Positions 22,958 to 30,573 of a stretch of 30,843 nt of DNA are shown here, piece after piece. Both the position numbers and the translations under genes were made by a program. The DNA is from UBA1573 sp016794285 (GTDB lineage Bacteria > Pseudomonadota > Alphaproteobacteria > Micavibrionales > Micavibrionaceae). Below the pieces are notes generated by a model. It had not been told where the DNA came from. It saw only the letters and a program-made list of their open reading frames with translations, and did not search any database. The stretch lies in the NCBI GenBank assembly GCA_016794285.1, contig JAEUKO010000016.1, positions 1-30,843 of the forward strand, in the 5' to 3' direction. Every line of letters starts with the position of its first letter. Positions within the stretch are counted from its first letter, which is position 1.

Positions 22958-23033
22958 TGGCGTTCCCTACGGGATTCGAACCCGTGTTACCTCCGTGAAA
23001 GGGAGGTGTCCTGGGCCTCTAGACGAAGGGAAC
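22958..23033 (-). tRNA. tRNA-Glu (anticodon TTC)
   Basis: A 76-base tRNA with all arms intact: acceptor GTTCCCT pairing AGGGAAC, D-arm TCGTCTAGAGGCCCAGGACA, anticodon arm CCTCC-CTTTCAC-GGAGG with anticodon TTC, T-arm ACGGG-TTCGAAT-CCCGT, discriminator G and encoded CCA. It decodes GAA/GAG. The AT-rich TIR-like cassette lies downstream of its 3' end, the position where tRNA-targeting elements usually insert. Confidence 0.97.
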
Positions 23034-23056
23034 AAGGCCGATAAATAACAGCCGCC

Positions 23057-23086
23057 TATATACTAGGTTATGGGGCAGGAGATCAA
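23057..23086 (-). promoter_or_regulatory. Candidate promoter of tRNA-Glu
   Basis: On the minus strand TTGATC (23086-23081) and TATATA (23062-23057) are 18 bases apart, each a four-of-six match. Transcription would start near 23050, 17 bases before the mature 5' end, a normal distance for a tRNA gene. Confidence 0.4.
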
Positions 23087-23184
23087 GAGGATTTTTTCAT
23101 TTTTATTAAACATCTTAAAACCCCCTGTTTCTCTAGGTTTTTTGGGGCTCTACAGCCAAGCCTATCATGACTTATCCCTCCTCC

Positions 23185-23295
23185 CGTCCCCCCCGCTTCA
23201 GGCGAGGGTCTGGCGTATTGAGTGCAGCGAAGAGCTGCACGAGACTCTGGATCCCGTGCGTGCGAGCGTCCTACGGACGCGCCCACGGGATGACG
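23185..23295 (-). repeat. Intergenic palindromic element, copy R4
   Basis: Read on the minus strand it opens CGTCATCCCGTGGGCGCGTC and ends in a degenerate GCGGGGGGGACG, where other copies have GGGGTGAC. Internal modules match R3 and R5: GCGTCC-GTA-GGACGC and GTGCAGC-TCTTC-GCTGCAC, followed by CCAGACCCTCGCC. It lies between the recJ stop (23331) and the upstream side of tRNA-Glu. Confidence 0.78.
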
Positions 23296-23330
23296 GATAA
23301 GTAATTATAGACTTAGCTATAAATTCAGCT

Positions 23331-25130
23331 CTAACCGGCCAAGGCCGCGTCGGCAATCAAGAATTCCACGGATTCTGTCCCGTTCCATTGATTGATTTTG
23401 AACTGCCCCAAAAGGTGCAAAGCCCCCCCGTTCCCCCTACTCAGCAATAAATCTCCGAGCGGCGTGTCCACAGACCGGAAAGCGATGGCCTTGATTCGCC
23501 CGCCGCCTTCCATGTCCGAAGCAAACAAACGCACATGAGAACTGCCCACGACATCGGCACTGTTCACCTTCACAAACGGAAGAACGAATTGTGGTTCGGG
23601 GTTATCCTGTCCAAATGGGCCAACGTTGTTTTCAAGCAAGCGGACAAAGTCAGGTTTTACTCCCCGAACACTGACGATTCCATCCACCAATTCCTCACTA
23701 ACAAGATATTCTCCGGTCGAGTTTTTTTCTGCTTCTTCACAGAAAAATTGGTATAGCTCGTCCATCCTGTCTGGCAAGACGGTAAACCCCGCCGCCATAG
23801 CGTGTCCACCGCCTTTAAGGAGCAAGCCTTGATTTTTTGCGGCCATAAACAAGGCCGCGAGATTAAACCCTGCGACAGAGCGGCCCGAGCCTCTTCCCTC
23901 TAACTGGCCATCAAGGCCGAGCGTAAAGGCCACACAGCAGGTTGGCTTGCCGTATTTTTCCTTGATCTGGCCCGCGACCAATCCGTTCAGCCCAACGTGC
24001 CATGATGGATCAGAAATCAGGATGATCGGTTTTTCGTGCAAACGGTCCCGTTCGACCATTGCGATGGCCTCACGCATCATGTCCGCTTGAATTTCGCGGC
24101 GTTTGGTATTGCAATCATTCAGCAACCACGCCAGATTTTTGGCCTCCTCCGCCTCTTCGCAAGAAAGAAGCCGCGCTCCCAAATCCGCCTGATGAACCCT
24201 AGATCCAGCATTGATCCGTGGTCCCAGAATAAAGCCCGCATCGTCTGGACTGGGAAGAGCCTTCACTTGGCCGACTTCACACAAAGCTTTCAGCCCTATG
24301 TTTTCCTGCTTGGCCATTTGTGCAAATCCAGCCCTCACCAAGAGCCTATTGGGGCCCGTCAAGGGGACCATGTCACACACAGTCCCCAAAGCCACAACAT
24401 CCAGCCAAGATTTAAGCGGAGGCTCTTCAATGCCTTGATCTGCGTAATACCCTCGGTTTCTCAGGGCTGCATTGACGGCCACGCACGCCAGAAACGTAAC
24501 TCCCACGGCGGCCAGCATATCATAGCCGCTGGTGTCATCCTGACGCTTTGGGTTGATAATGTGGTTGGCCTCTGGCAAGAACTCGCCCTGTTCGTGATGA
24601 TCGAACACGCAAATATCAAGCCCCATCTCTCGGCCTTGCGCAATCACATCAAACGCTGTGGTTCCGCAATCAGCCATCAAGACAATTTCCACCCCCTGCG
24701 CCTTGAGTTCAGCAAGGGCCTTGCTGTTTGGTCCATAACCTTCGGTCATGCGGTCAGGAATATAAAGCTGAATGTCCACTCCCAAATGGCGGAAGAATTT
24801 CTTCAGCACCGCTGCCGAAGTGGACCCGTCCACATCGAAATCGCAAAAAGCCGCTATTCTACGTTTTTGAATAATCGCCTCGGCCAAATATTCAGAAAAT
24901 TCAGCCATTCCTGCCAAGCGAAAGGGATCGGGAAAATCTCGCGATAGCTTAGGATTCAGATAGGTGTCCACTCCCTCAAGTGGAACGCCCCGTGTTGCCA
25001 ATAACCTTGCCACAACTTCGGGAAGCCCCAGACGGTCCATCATCTGCTGAACCATCTGATCCTGCGCCGGAGGGAAAACCCACCTCGCCTGCATGATAGA
25101 ACGCTCAACTTGAAGAGCCAGAGATCCCAT
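23331..25130 (-). CDS. recJ: Single-stranded-DNA-specific 5'-3' exonuclease RecJ
   Basis: This 599-residue DHH-superfamily nuclease acts in recombination and mismatch repair. Metal-binding motifs: DFDVDGSTSA at residues 97-106, MADCGTTAFD around 152-161, FDHHEQG at 176-182 (the DHH motif), and VCDMVPL. The DHHA1 part contains VGLNGLVAGQIKEKYGKP, GRGSGRSVAGFNL and GGHAMAAGFTV, then a C-terminal OB-like domain. Length and order match the family. The ATG at 25130 lies 11 bases after the stop of the FBPase gene with only a modest AGG upstream; M13 is an alternative start. It ends the lipoprotein-hom-glpX-recJ unit. Confidence 0.96.
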   Translation of the reverse strand: MGSLALQVERSIMQARWVFPPAQDQMVQQMMDRLGLPEVVARLLATRGVPLEGVDTYLNPKLSRDFPDPFRLAGMAEFSEYLAEAIIQKRRIAAFCDFDVDGSTSAAVLKKFFRHLGVDIQLYIPDRMTEGYGPNSKALAELKAQGVEIVLMADCGTTAFDVIAQGREMGLDICVFDHHEQGEFLPEANHIINPKRQDDTSGYDMLAAVGVTFLACVAVNAALRNRGYYADQGIEEPPLKSWLDVVALGTVCDMVPLTGPNRLLVRAGFAQMAKQENIGLKALCEVGQVKALPSPDDAGFILGPRINAGSRVHQADLGARLLSCEEAEEAKNLAWLLNDCNTKRREIQADMMREAIAMVERDRLHEKPIILISDPSWHVGLNGLVAGQIKEKYGKPTCCVAFTLGLDGQLEGRGSGRSVAGFNLAALFMAAKNQGLLLKGGGHAMAAGFTVLPDRMDELYQFFCEEAEKNSTGEYLVSEELVDGIVSVRGVKPDFVRLLENNVGPFGQDNPEPQFVLPFVKVNSADVVGSSHVRLFASDMEGGGRIKAIAFRSVDTPLGDLLLSRGNGGALHLLGQFKINQWNGTESVEFLIADAALAG

Positions 25131-25141
25131 CGCGCCTGTAC

Positions 25142-26149
25142 TTATACTGGCTTGCGTTTGAAGTCATGGCGCGATTCAATCCGGCGAATAGTCCCTGATT
25201 TAGAACGCATAACCACCGAATGGGTAATCGCCCCGCCCGAGAATCTTCGAACCCCGGGCAACATCGTGCCTTCGGTCACGCCCGTTGCGGCGAACATAAC
25301 ATTATCGCCACGGGAGAGATCATTCAGAGTATAAATGCGGTTGAGGTCACGAATTCCGGCTTTCTCCGCCCGCGCCCGCTCTCCGTCATTGCGAAAAACG
25401 AGCCTACCGAGGATATTTCCTCCCATACATTGCAAAGCGGCGGCCGCGAGAACGCCTTCTGGGGCTCCCCCTGTCCCGACATAAAGGTCAATCCCTCTGT
25501 CGGGATCTGCTGTGGAAATCACCGCGCTAACATCCCCGTCTTGAATGAGCATGATCCGCGCTCCAGCATCACGCACCGACTGGATCAGAGCTTGATGGCG
25601 TGGGCGGTCCAGAATACACACCATCAAATCGCGCACATCCATCAACTTGGCTGAGGCTACTTTTTGCAAGGTTTTTTCGATAGGCGCATCAAAATCATCA
25701 GGAGTCAAATCAACATCCGGCCCAGCGGCCAGTTTCTGCATATAAACATCCGGCGCATGGAGAAAACTTCCCTGATCTCCAATAGCGAGAACCGCAAGGG
25801 CGTTTTGTCCCCCCTTCGCGGTAATGGTTGTTCCTTCGAGCGGATCAAGGGCAATATCAACCAACGGCCCCTCCCCTGTTCCGACTTCCTCGCCAATATA
25901 GAGCATCGGGGCTTCATCGCGTTCGCCTTCCCCGATCACCACGCGCCCTTGAATAGAGAGTGTATTCAGGGCTTTGCGCATCGCATCGACGGCGGCGCGA
26001 TCGGCTTCTTTTTCATCACCGCGTCCAATTTGCATGGAAGCCTCAAGGGCGGCCGCCTCAGTGACCCGAATAGCCTCCAGAGTCAGACTGCGATCCATAG
26101 AATGAAGGTCTGCTCCAGAAGACGGAAGAATTTTGGCTGGCTGTTGCAT
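25142..26149 (-). CDS. glpX: Fructose-1,6-bisphosphatase class II
   Basis: This 335-residue lithium-sensitive-type phosphatase converts fructose 1,6-bisphosphate to fructose 6-phosphate in gluconeogenesis. Typical segments are RGDEKEADRAAVDAMR near residue 43, VVIGEGERDEAPMLYIGE, the metal/substrate block ALDPLEGTTITAKG around 100-113 followed by NALAVLAIGD, and LYVGTGGAPEGVLAAAAL. Length equals E. coli GlpX. A strong AAGGAG sits eight bases before the ATG. It lies 21 bases behind hom and 11 before recJ on the same strand. Its pairing with hom is common in Alphaproteobacteria. Confidence 0.96.
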   Translation of the reverse strand: MQQPAKILPSSGADLHSMDRSLTLEAIRVTEAAALEASMQIGRGDEKEADRAAVDAMRKALNTLSIQGRVVIGEGERDEAPMLYIGEEVGTGEGPLVDIALDPLEGTTITAKGGQNALAVLAIGDQGSFLHAPDVYMQKLAAGPDVDLTPDDFDAPIEKTLQKVASAKLMDVRDLMVCILDRPRHQALIQSVRDAGARIMLIQDGDVSAVISTADPDRGIDLYVGTGGAPEGVLAAAALQCMGGNILGRLVFRNDGERARAEKAGIRDLNRIYTLNDLSRGDNVMFAATGVTEGTMLPGVRRFSGGAITHSVVMRSKSGTIRRIESRHDFKRKPV

Positions 26150-26170
26150 ATTATACTCTCCTTGTTCGCT

Positions 26171-27463
26171 CTAAATATTCAGCATAGGTAATACCAAAGG
26201 CGGACCGGCAACGCTTCCCAATTGCCCAACGCGTGCCATCGCCAAATCAATCTGTCCCCATGTTGTGTCATGAGTGGTAATGAGGACAACAACCGGCTGG
26301 TTCACGGCTTGCGCTTTTTGAACCAGAGTTTCAATTGAAATGCCTTCATCCCGCAAAATTTTTGCCAAATCAGCAATCACGCCGACCTGATCTTTTACCT
26401 CAACTCTGAGGAAGAATTTTCCGCCCCACGCCGCAACGCTTGCCCACGAAGCCTTTTGCAAATTGGCCACTGGAAGCCCGAAAACAGGCGTTTTGCGCCC
26501 CATAGCCAGATCAATCAGATCGGCCACAATCGCCGAAGCCGTCGGCCCTGCTCCGGCCCCCTTCCCTTCGATAAAGGACGGACCGATAAAATCTCCCATC
26601 ATTGAAACGGCATTCATCGCGCCTGTGACGTGAGACAAAGGAGAAGCAAGCGGGACCATCGCTGGCCCAACAAAGCGAAAAATTTCTCCTCCAGATTCTT
26701 GAAACGCGCAGCCAAGAAGTTTAATCGAATATCCCAGTTCAGATGCCGCCCGAATATCGGCCAAAGAAATGCGCCGTATCCCTTGGACCGAGAGTTCTGG
26801 CAGATCCGGCGACACGCCGAAAACCAAACTGGTCAAAAGGCAGAGCTTATGCGCCGTATCTCCCCCGTCAATATCCAGCGTAGGGTCGGCCTCGGCATAG
26901 CCTTGTTTCTGGGCTTCGCTAAGGACATCGCCAAAACTCCGCCCCGAAGCCTCCATGCTTGTTAGGATGTAATTGCACGTTCCGTTCAAAATACCGTACA
27001 AACCCGAAATTCTGTTTGCCGCAAGACCTTCACGCAGCATCTTGATAAGAGGAATCCCTCCGGCAACGGCCGCTTCAAATTTGAGGCTTTTGCCTGCTTT
27101 TTCTGCAGCACAAGCGAGATCCTTTCCATGATGAGCCAGCAAGGCTTTATTGGCCGTCACCACGTCTTTTCCAGCGGCCAAAGCTTTTTGAACGAGCGAG
27201 AGAGCTGGATCATTCTCTCCGCCAATGGCTTCAACCACAACGTCAACTTCCGGCAACTCCGCGAGCAGCGAAGGGTGATCCAGCCATTTCATGCTATCAA
27301 AAGAAATGCCACGATCTTTTGTACGATCTCTGGCCGAGACAGCCACAACATCAAGGAAACATCCGGTCCGCGAGGCAATCACATCACGATTGGCCCTCAA
27401 GAGAGACAAGACCCCCAGCCCAACATTCCCAAGTCCGGCAACGGCAATTCTTAGTGTTTTCAT
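26171..27463 (-). CDS. hom: Homoserine dehydrogenase with ACT domain
   Basis: This 430-residue enzyme reduces aspartate semialdehyde to homoserine for threonine and methionine synthesis. The dinucleotide loop is AGLGNVGLG at 9-17. The catalytic domain shows AAVAGGIPLIKMLREGL, the signature YGILNGTCNYILTSME, and EAQKQGYAEADPTLDIDGGD. Residues about 350-430 form an ACT domain (VEVKDQVGVIADLAKILRDE), the site of threonine feedback control in this family. The ATG overlaps the stop of the lipoprotein gene as ATGA, so translation is coupled. No thrB or thrC is in view. Confidence 0.96.
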   Translation of the reverse strand: MKTLRIAVAGLGNVGLGVLSLLRANRDVIASRTGCFLDVVAVSARDRTKDRGISFDSMKWLDHPSLLAELPEVDVVVEAIGGENDPALSLVQKALAAGKDVVTANKALLAHHGKDLACAAEKAGKSLKFEAAVAGGIPLIKMLREGLAANRISGLYGILNGTCNYILTSMEASGRSFGDVLSEAQKQGYAEADPTLDIDGGDTAHKLCLLTSLVFGVSPDLPELSVQGIRRISLADIRAASELGYSIKLLGCAFQESGGEIFRFVGPAMVPLASPLSHVTGAMNAVSMMGDFIGPSFIEGKGAGAGPTASAIVADLIDLAMGRKTPVFGLPVANLQKASWASVAAWGGKFFLRVEVKDQVGVIADLAKILRDEGISIETLVQKAQAVNQPVVVLITTHDTTWGQIDLAMARVGQLGSVAGPPLVLPMLNI

Positions 27464-27888
27464 GGGGGCAGAACTTCCTCTTCAATCATGCCTCCCCTAT
27501 CAAATCCTGTCAGGGAAGGTGTATCCATCAACATTTCCGGCGGCTCATCAATTTTGGGCTCACTTGAGAAAATTTCTCCAAACCCCAGCAACGAGTAAAC
27601 CGTCACGCGAGGATCACGAATAATCATGGATTCGTGTTTGGGAATATTGAATTGTATGCCGTGAGGCTTTTCGGGCAAAGCGGGAACTGTCAAGGTTGGA
27701 ACCCAAGGATCAAAAATATCGACCCCACCATCCGAAAGACGACGTCCCAAATCCAGCAAAGAAAACATAGGCGGAGCTGATTCAATTTTTGGAGAACTGG
27801 CAAGAGACGTTATCGGCGCACAGCCAGACAACCCCCCGCCCAAAATCGGGAAAACGATTGCAGCAAAAAAGAAGTAGGAAATACGCAC
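27460..27888 (-). CDS. Predicted small lipoprotein, function unknown
   Basis: This 142-residue protein starts at a GTG (27888) preceded by AGAGG nine bases upstream. Residues 1-22 form a signal peptide ending in the lipobox LSGC, with C23 as the lipidation site; the next residue is Ala, which favours sorting to the outer membrane. The mature part is rich in proline and hydrophobic residues (PWVPTLTVPALPEKPHGIQF, VTVYSLLGFGEIF) and has an acidic tail EEEVLPP. I recognise no domain. Its stop overlaps the homoserine dehydrogenase start by ATGA, an odd pairing of an envelope protein with amino-acid synthesis. It is divergent from the PHA synthase gene. Confidence 0.8.
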   Translation of the reverse strand: MRISYFFFAAIVFPILGGGLSGCAPITSLASSPKIESAPPMFSLLDLGRRLSDGGVDIFDPWVPTLTVPALPEKPHGIQFNIPKHESMIIRDPRVTVYSLLGFGEIFSSEPKIDEPPEMLMDTPSLTGFDRGGMIEEEVLPP

Positions 27889-28031
27889 GTCAAGGTTCCT
27901 CTAAATTACGCCCGTATCGTGGCGCAAACTGTGATTCCAAGCAAGTATTAGAGATTTTCGCGTGGAATTGCATTTTTTTTCGCTCTAGTGCACTGTTATT
28001 ATTGATTTTAGAGCGATTCGAGACCAATTCC

Positions 28032-29873
28032 ATGACCAAAACCCCTTCCTCCACCTCCCTGCCCCCCTCCTCTTCCCCCGAACAACCCGAGGGATTCGAC
28101 CCGTTTTCTTTCAACCAGCAGATGCGGGAGATTCTGGAGAGGCTTTCTCCCCTCATGAAGGGTTATGCGGAAAAACAGGGGGAAGACCTCGCGCAAAAGA
28201 ACTGGGACCCTTACAACCTACACCCTGTTTTGATGAGTTTCTGGCAAAACTCTTTTCAAAACCCGCAAAATTTTCTGAATCTCCAGATGGAGTACTGGCA
28301 AAACATGGCCCTCTTGGTTCACGAAATGGGGCGCAGATTTATGGGGGATGAACACGGCAAGGACATTGCCGAAGCCGACAAAGGCGATCGGCGATTCCGT
28401 GATCCGCTCTGGAAAGAAAATCTGGTTTTCGACTTTCTAAGACAATCTTACTTGCTCACTTCGGAATGGATGAAAAAATCTATCCACAACACCAAAGGGC
28501 TGAAACAACAGGACAAAGCGCGATTGGATTTTTACACGCGCCAATTTGTTGATGCGATTGCCCCTAGCAATTTTGCCATGACGAACCCCGAAGTCATTCG
28601 TGAGACCATCAACTCTCACGGACAAAACCTTCTAAAAGGCTTGGAAAATCTGGCCGAAGATCTTGAACGCGGCAAGGGAGAGCTGGAAATCAGCAAAACC
28701 AATTATCAAGCGTTCAAAGTTGGGAAAAATCTGGCCTTGACCCCCGGGGCTGTCGTTTTCGAGAATGAATTGTTACAACTCATTCAATATGCTCCTTCAA
28801 CGAAAGAAGTTTATAAAACTCCTCTTTTGATTGTCTCTCCGTGGATCAACAAATATTACATCCTTGACCTGCGCCCTGATAATTCCTTCGTTAAATGGGC
28901 TGTGGATCAAGGACATACCGTCTTTATTATTTCATGGGTCAACCCCGATAAAAAGCTCTCCCAAAAGACGTTCACCGACTACATTGAGGAAGGGCTGTTT
29001 GAGGCAATGGACGCTGTCACCAAAGCCACGGGTGAGAAGAAAATGAATGTCATCGGCTATTGTATCGGCGGAACACTCCTTACCGCTGCGATGGCCTATA
29101 TCGCCTCTGCCGGACTTGAAAACAAGATTGCCTCGGCAACCCTTTTGACCACTCTCATTGACTTCTCGGATGCCGGAGACCTCAGTATTTTCGTTGATGA
29201 TGAACAACTCAAATTTCTTGATGAAAAAATGGGAATCAAAGGCTACTTGGAAGGAAGCAATCTTCGCAATACGTTTAGTATGCTCCGTGCCAATGACTTG
29301 ATCTGGTCGTTTGTCGTCAACAACTATATGCTGGGCAAAGAACCATTCCCCTTTGATCTTCTGTATTGGAACGATGATTCAACCAATATGCCGGCCACTA
29401 TGCACAGTTACTACCTGCGCAATATGTATCGTGACAATTTATTGGCAAAAGCTGGCGGGATTAAAATCAACAACGTCCCCATTGACGTGCGCAAAATTAA
29501 AACTCCGGTCTATTTCATTTCCACCAAAGAAGACCACATTGCCCCGTGGAAGGCGACCTATGAAGGGATGATGCTGTTTTCCGGCAAAAAGAAATTCGTG
29601 CTTTCTGCCTCAGGCCACGTTGCCGGAGTGGTTAACCCTCCTGCTGCGAATAAATACCACTACTGGGAGAACGACACGATTGACGAACGCCACCACGCCC
29701 AAACATGGTTGAAAAATGCGCAACAGCGTGATGGGTCATGGTGGACCAACTGGGCGACATGGATCAAGGAAACTTCTGGTCCGAAAGTTCCTGCCCGCAT
29801 CCCTGGCAAAGACGGGAAACTGAAAATAATCGAACCCGCCCCGGGCCGCTATGTGATGAAAAAGGCCGAGTAA
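28032..29873 (+). CDS. phaC: Class I polyhydroxyalkanoate synthase
   Basis: This 613-residue alpha/beta-hydrolase polymerises 3-hydroxyacyl-CoA into storage polyester at granule surfaces. The lipase-box-like nucleophile is C344 in GYCIGG; D501 (TKEDHIAPW) and H529 (SGHVAG) complete the triad, with spacing like that of the R. eutropha enzyme (28 between Asp and His). The N-terminal domain contains NLQMEYWQNM and DRRFRDPLWKENLVFDFL, and the core TPLLIVSPWINKYYILDL. I chose the ATG at 28032; the frame is open upstream, but that part overlaps the divergent lipoprotein gene and has no homologous look. No phaA, phaB or phasin gene is in the window. It converges on the carbonic anhydrase gene with 8 bases between stops. 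Confidence 0.95.
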   Translation: MTKTPSSTSLPPSSSPEQPEGFDPFSFNQQMREILERLSPLMKGYAEKQGEDLAQKNWDPYNLHPVLMSFWQNSFQNPQNFLNLQMEYWQNMALLVHEMGRRFMGDEHGKDIAEADKGDRRFRDPLWKENLVFDFLRQSYLLTSEWMKKSIHNTKGLKQQDKARLDFYTRQFVDAIAPSNFAMTNPEVIRETINSHGQNLLKGLENLAEDLERGKGELEISKTNYQAFKVGKNLALTPGAVVFENELLQLIQYAPSTKEVYKTPLLIVSPWINKYYILDLRPDNSFVKWAVDQGHTVFIISWVNPDKKLSQKTFTDYIEEGLFEAMDAVTKATGEKKMNVIGYCIGGTLLTAAMAYIASAGLENKIASATLLTTLIDFSDAGDLSIFVDDEQLKFLDEKMGIKGYLEGSNLRNTFSMLRANDLIWSFVVNNYMLGKEPFPFDLLYWNDDSTNMPATMHSYYLRNMYRDNLLAKAGGIKINNVPIDVRKIKTPVYFISTKEDHIAPWKATYEGMMLFSGKKKFVLSASGHVAGVVNPPAANKYHYWENDTIDERHHAQTWLKNAQQRDGSWWTNWATWIKETSGPKVPARIPGKDGKLKIIEPAPGRYVMKKAE

Positions 29874-29881
29874 AGACGTGA

Positions 29882-30385
29882 CTACCTATACGCCTTTGCC
29901 AGCTTGGCATAGTGATCGGCGGAATGCTTCAGATAGACAATCTCCTCTGGAGTCAGATCACGCATATACCGCGCTGGACGGCCTCCCCACAAGTGATGTT
30001 TGGGAATACGCTTGCTAGGGGTGACCAATGCTCCGGCGGCCACCATTGCTTCCTCTTCGACCACAGCCTCATCCATGATGCAAGCTTGCATTCCGATGAA
30101 AGCCCGATCACCAATCGTACAGGCATGAATCAAAGCAAGATGCCCAATCGTCACATCATCCCCGATATAGGTTCCTTGTGTGGTAGAAGACACATGAATC
30201 ACCGTTCCATCCTGAATATTGGTTCGGGCTCCTATTTTAATGTCATTCACATCGCCGCGCACGGTACAACCGTACCAGATTCCGCTGTCCTCCCCGACCG
30301 TGACATCGCCAATAATGGCGGCTGTTTCGGCGATAAAAGCCGTCGGATGAATAACAGGAGATTTGTCTTTATAGGGTCTTTGCAT
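29882..30385 (-). CDS. Gamma-carbonic anhydrase family protein
   Basis: This 167-residue left-handed beta-helix protein has repeated hexapeptides (for example IGDVTV, IGARTN, IGDDVT, IGDRAF). Three histidines, H64, H82 and H87 (TVIHVSS, IGHLALIHACTIG), match the zinc ligands of Cam-type enzymes, so carbonic anhydrase activity is plausible, although YrdA/PaaY relatives often lack proven activity. The C-terminus has VAAGALVTPSKRIPKHHLWG and GRPARYMRDLTPEE, standard for the family. I chose the ATG at 30385; the longer frame would translate repeat R5 into a spurious 58-residue leader. The Shine-Dalgarno sequence is weak. Confidence 0.92.
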   Translation of the reverse strand: MQRPYKDKSPVIHPTAFIAETAAIIGDVTVGEDSGIWYGCTVRGDVNDIKIGARTNIQDGTVIHVSSTTQGTYIGDDVTIGHLALIHACTIGDRAFIGMQACIMDEAVVEEEAMVAAGALVTPSKRIPKHHLWGGRPARYMRDLTPEEIVYLKHSADHYAKLAKAYR

Positions 30386-30417
30386 GATGGGCCGAGTATA
30401 TACCTGAAGAATAGACT

Positions 30418-30558
30418 TGTCATCCCGCCCCTGCGTTCTCCCCCTGTCATCCTGTGGACGCGTCCCGCAAGGGACGCCAGCACACACGGGATCCAGAATC
30501 TTGTGCAGCTTCCGCTGCACTCCTACACCAGACCCCCGCCTATAAAGCGGGGGTGACA
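30418..30558 (+). repeat. Intergenic palindromic element, copy R5
   Basis: The most complete copy. The core 30445-30558 opens TGTCATCCTGTGGACGCGTC and closes GCGGGGGTGACA. Hairpins: GCGTCCC-GCAA-GGGACGC, GTGCAGC-TTCC-GCTGCAC, and ACCCCCGC-CTATAAA-GCGGGGGT. An extra left end (TGTCATCCCG at 30418) sits 27 bases before the core, as if an older copy were truncated by a newer one. The element fills the gap between the ankyrin gene's 3' end and the carbonic anhydrase start. Confidence 0.82.
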
Positions 30559-30573
30559 ACCAAAACGGAACCG

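Noticed and set aside
22858..22998. 46-codon plus-strand frame reading through the tRNA-Glu complement
   Set aside because: Its end is the antisense of the tRNA (FPTGFEPV), a well-known artefact; there is no independent evidence for a protein.
24036..24947. 303-codon plus-strand open frame
   Set aside because: It lies wholly antisense to recJ, whose motifs are unmistakable, and its translation resembles no protein family.
27789..28031. 81-codon upstream extension of phaC
   Set aside because: It overlaps the divergent lipoprotein gene and its translation has no PHA-synthase character; the ATG at 28032 gives the expected length.
30386..30559. 58-codon upstream extension of the carbonic anhydrase gene
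   Set aside because: It translates the palindromic repeat R5, and the family's N-terminus starts at MQRPY.
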